Of a stretch of 12,861 bases of DNA, positions 11,840-12,861 are shown piece after piece. The notes below the pieces were generated by a model. The model did not search any database. It was not told the origin of the DNA and saw nothing but the letters and a program-made list of their open reading frames with translations. The stretch is from an uncultured Clostridia bacterium (GTDB lineage Bacteria > Bacillota > Clostridia > Lachnospirales > CAG-274), in NCBI GenBank assembly GCA_947629215.1, contig CANRCU010000037.1:1-12861 (forward strand), given 5' to 3'. Position 1 is the stretch's first letter, and the number at the start of each line of letters is the position of its first letter. Made by a program: the position numbers and the translations under genes.

Positions 11840-12861
11840 ATGTCTGTATATAAGGACAACAAAACAGGAACATGGCGTGTGCTTTATCGTTACACCGATT
11901 TGAATGGAGAGCGCAAGCAGACAAGCAAACGCGGTTTTGCCACAAAGAAAGAAGCTGTTACATTGGAGCATGAGCAAATGCTTAAACAGGACAGCAAGTT
12001 AGATATGACTTTTGAAAGTTTCTACGAGATATATGAACATGACAGGCGTATGTGTGTGAAAGAAAACACATGGGAGTCAAAATCGCATATCGTAAGAACG
12101 AAGATTTTGCCATATTTCGGCAAACGCAAACTTGATGCAATAGAGCCTAAAGATATTATTGCTTGGCAGAATATTATGATGAAAGCAAAAGATAGCAGAG
12201 GAAAAAGTTATTCGGAAAATTATCTTAAAACGGTACATAGTCAGTTAAGTGCGATTTTTAATCATGCTGTCAGATATTATAACTTAAAAGTCAATCCTGC
12301 ATCGCGTGCCGGCACAATGGGTTCGGAACACCGAAAAGAAATGTTGTTCTGGACTAAAGAAGAATATCTGAAATTTGCCGAAGCTGTTATGGATAAGCCG
12401 ATTTCATACTATGCCTTTGAACTGTTGTACTGGTCCGGCATAAGGGTTGGTGAATTACTCGCCCTTACCTCTGCCGACTTTGATTTTGAAAAGTCAACTC
12501 TTATTATCAATAAATCATATCAGCGTTTAAAAGGCAGGGATATTATTACATCACCTAAAACACCAAAGAGCAATCGCACGATAACAATGCCCAAATTTCT
12601 TTGTGATGAAATGCAGGATTTTGTAAACATGCTCTATGGAATTGAAAAGGACGAGAGGATATTTTCAATTTCAAAGGCATATCTTCATCACGAAATGGAT
12701 AGGGGAGCAAAGAAAAGCGGAGTAAAAAGGATCAGAATTCATGATCTTCGTCACAGTCATATCAGCTTGCTTATTGAAATGGGATGGAATATAGTCAATA
12801 AAGTAGACAGAAAAAAAGAAAAAATACATACCATAACTAAGTGTCGAGGCAAAAGTAATAG
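11840..12861 (+). CDS. Tyrosine recombinase/integrase, C-terminus aberrant or cut by window end
   Basis: 340 codons are visible and no stop is reached. Residues 1-48 are an Arm-type DNA-binding domain (SVYKDNKTGTWRVLYRY, then QTSKRGFATKKEA). Residues about 60-165 form the SAM-like core-binding domain. The catalytic domain begins near 180, with the first arginine R202 in SGIRVGE and H301/R304 in HDLRHSH. The family normally continues after LLIEMG with a leucine-gly-his box and, some 30 residues later, the nucleophilic tyrosine in a TYSH-like motif. Here, from about residue 320, the frame reads NKVDRKKEKIHTITKCRGKS, which does not fit. The other two forward frames stop within this stretch. The gene may be disrupted or joined to foreign sequence near 12797. 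GAGGAGGG lies 6 bases before the ATG. Confidence 0.85.
   Translation, partial: MSVYKDNKTGTWRVLYRYTDLNGERKQTSKRGFATKKEAVTLEHEQMLKQDSKLDMTFESFYEIYEHDRRMCVKENTWESKSHIVRTKILPYFGKRKLDAIEPKDIIAWQNIMMKAKDSRGKSYSENYLKTVHSQLSAIFNHAVRYYNLKVNPASRAGTMGSEHRKEMLFWTKEEYLKFAEAVMDKPISYYAFELLYWSGIRVGELLALTSADFDFEKSTLIINKSYQRLKGRDIITSPKTPKSNRTITMPKFLCDEMQDFVNMLYGIEKDERIFSISKAYLHHEMDRGAKKSGVKRIRIHDLRHSHISLLIEMGWNIVNKVDRKKEKIHTITKCRGKSN

Larger units (their letters stand above)
10652..12861. mobile_element. Left end of an integrated element next to guaA
   Basis: Directly after intact guaA the gene content and base composition change. A minus-strand XRE repressor, two excisionase-like genes and a tyrosine integrase form a classical recombination module, and tandem TGGCAAC repeats lie between guaA and the repressor. 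Gene order, AT-richness and position suggest an integrative element or its remnant. The left boundary is inferred to lie somewhere near 10640-10705; the right boundary is outside the window, so direct repeats cannot be confirmed. Confidence 0.6.

Noticed and set aside
12815..12861. Group II intron start at GTGTCGAGGC near the window end
   Set aside because: It deviates from the usual GUGYG start, and too little sequence is available to see any intron domain; noted only as one possibility for the aberrant integrase tail.
1..12861. CRISPR arrays, tRNA or rRNA genes
   Set aside because: No regularly spaced repeats, cloverleaf-like sequence or conserved rRNA segments were found on reading both strands.

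Overview
The window looks like a chromosomal segment of a low-to-moderate GC anaerobic Firmicute, most likely a gut-type Clostridia (Oscillospirales/Ruminococcus-like). This rests on strong AGGAGG-type ribosome binding sites, Gram-positive promoter spacing, the family flavour of the proteins and abundant intergenic hairpin repeats. The assignment is inference; there is no rRNA or marker phylogeny here.

Layout, left to right. (1) 1-418: an AT-rich minus-strand gene, cut by the window edge, for a small membrane-anchored coiled-coil protein. (2) 419-900: a 480-base gene-free stretch with a near-consensus plus-strand promoter, several strong hairpins/terminators and one copy of a dispersed repeat; it could encode a small RNA. 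(3) 901-3293: a tight minus-strand operon, Lrp/AsnC regulator -> class I aminotransferase -> Sir2 deacylase, with a 4-base overlap and then a 6-base gap. (4) 3409-5776: a minus-strand surface-polysaccharide pair (polyprenyl-phosphate sugar-1-phosphate transferase, then a sugar-phosphate nucleotidyltransferase) ending in a textbook terminator. It is probably driven by a TTGACA promoter at 6058-6087 with a leader of about 275 nt. (5) 6110-8357: a minus-strand operon of ZnuC-like ATPase, ZnuB-like permease and a CBS-domain protein whose N-terminal part carries a HEPN-like RNxxxH motif. (6) 8460-10651: a plus-strand DUF308/HdeD-like membrane protein followed 35 bases later by guaA (GMP synthase). 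(7) 10652-12861: a mobile-element module: XRE repressor (minus), divergent promoters, two tandem paralogous excisionase-like genes and a tyrosine integrase (plus) running off the window.

How they work together. The Lrp-type regulator probably responds to an amino acid and controls the aminotransferase. The NAD-dependent deacylase could link amino-acid metabolism to protein acylation. The glycosyltransferase starts a lipid-linked oligosaccharide, and the nucleotidyltransferase probably supplies an activated sugar. The ABC pair imports a divalent metal but lacks a neighbouring binding protein. The XRE protein probably represses the excisionase/integrase promoter.

The points most worth a second look are: the apparent AUA start codon of the first excisionase-like gene; the integrase C-terminus departing from its family just before the catalytic GH/Tyr boxes; the HEPN-like/CBS fusion next to the metal transporter; the dispersed double-hairpin repeat family; and the structured non-coding region at 540-840.
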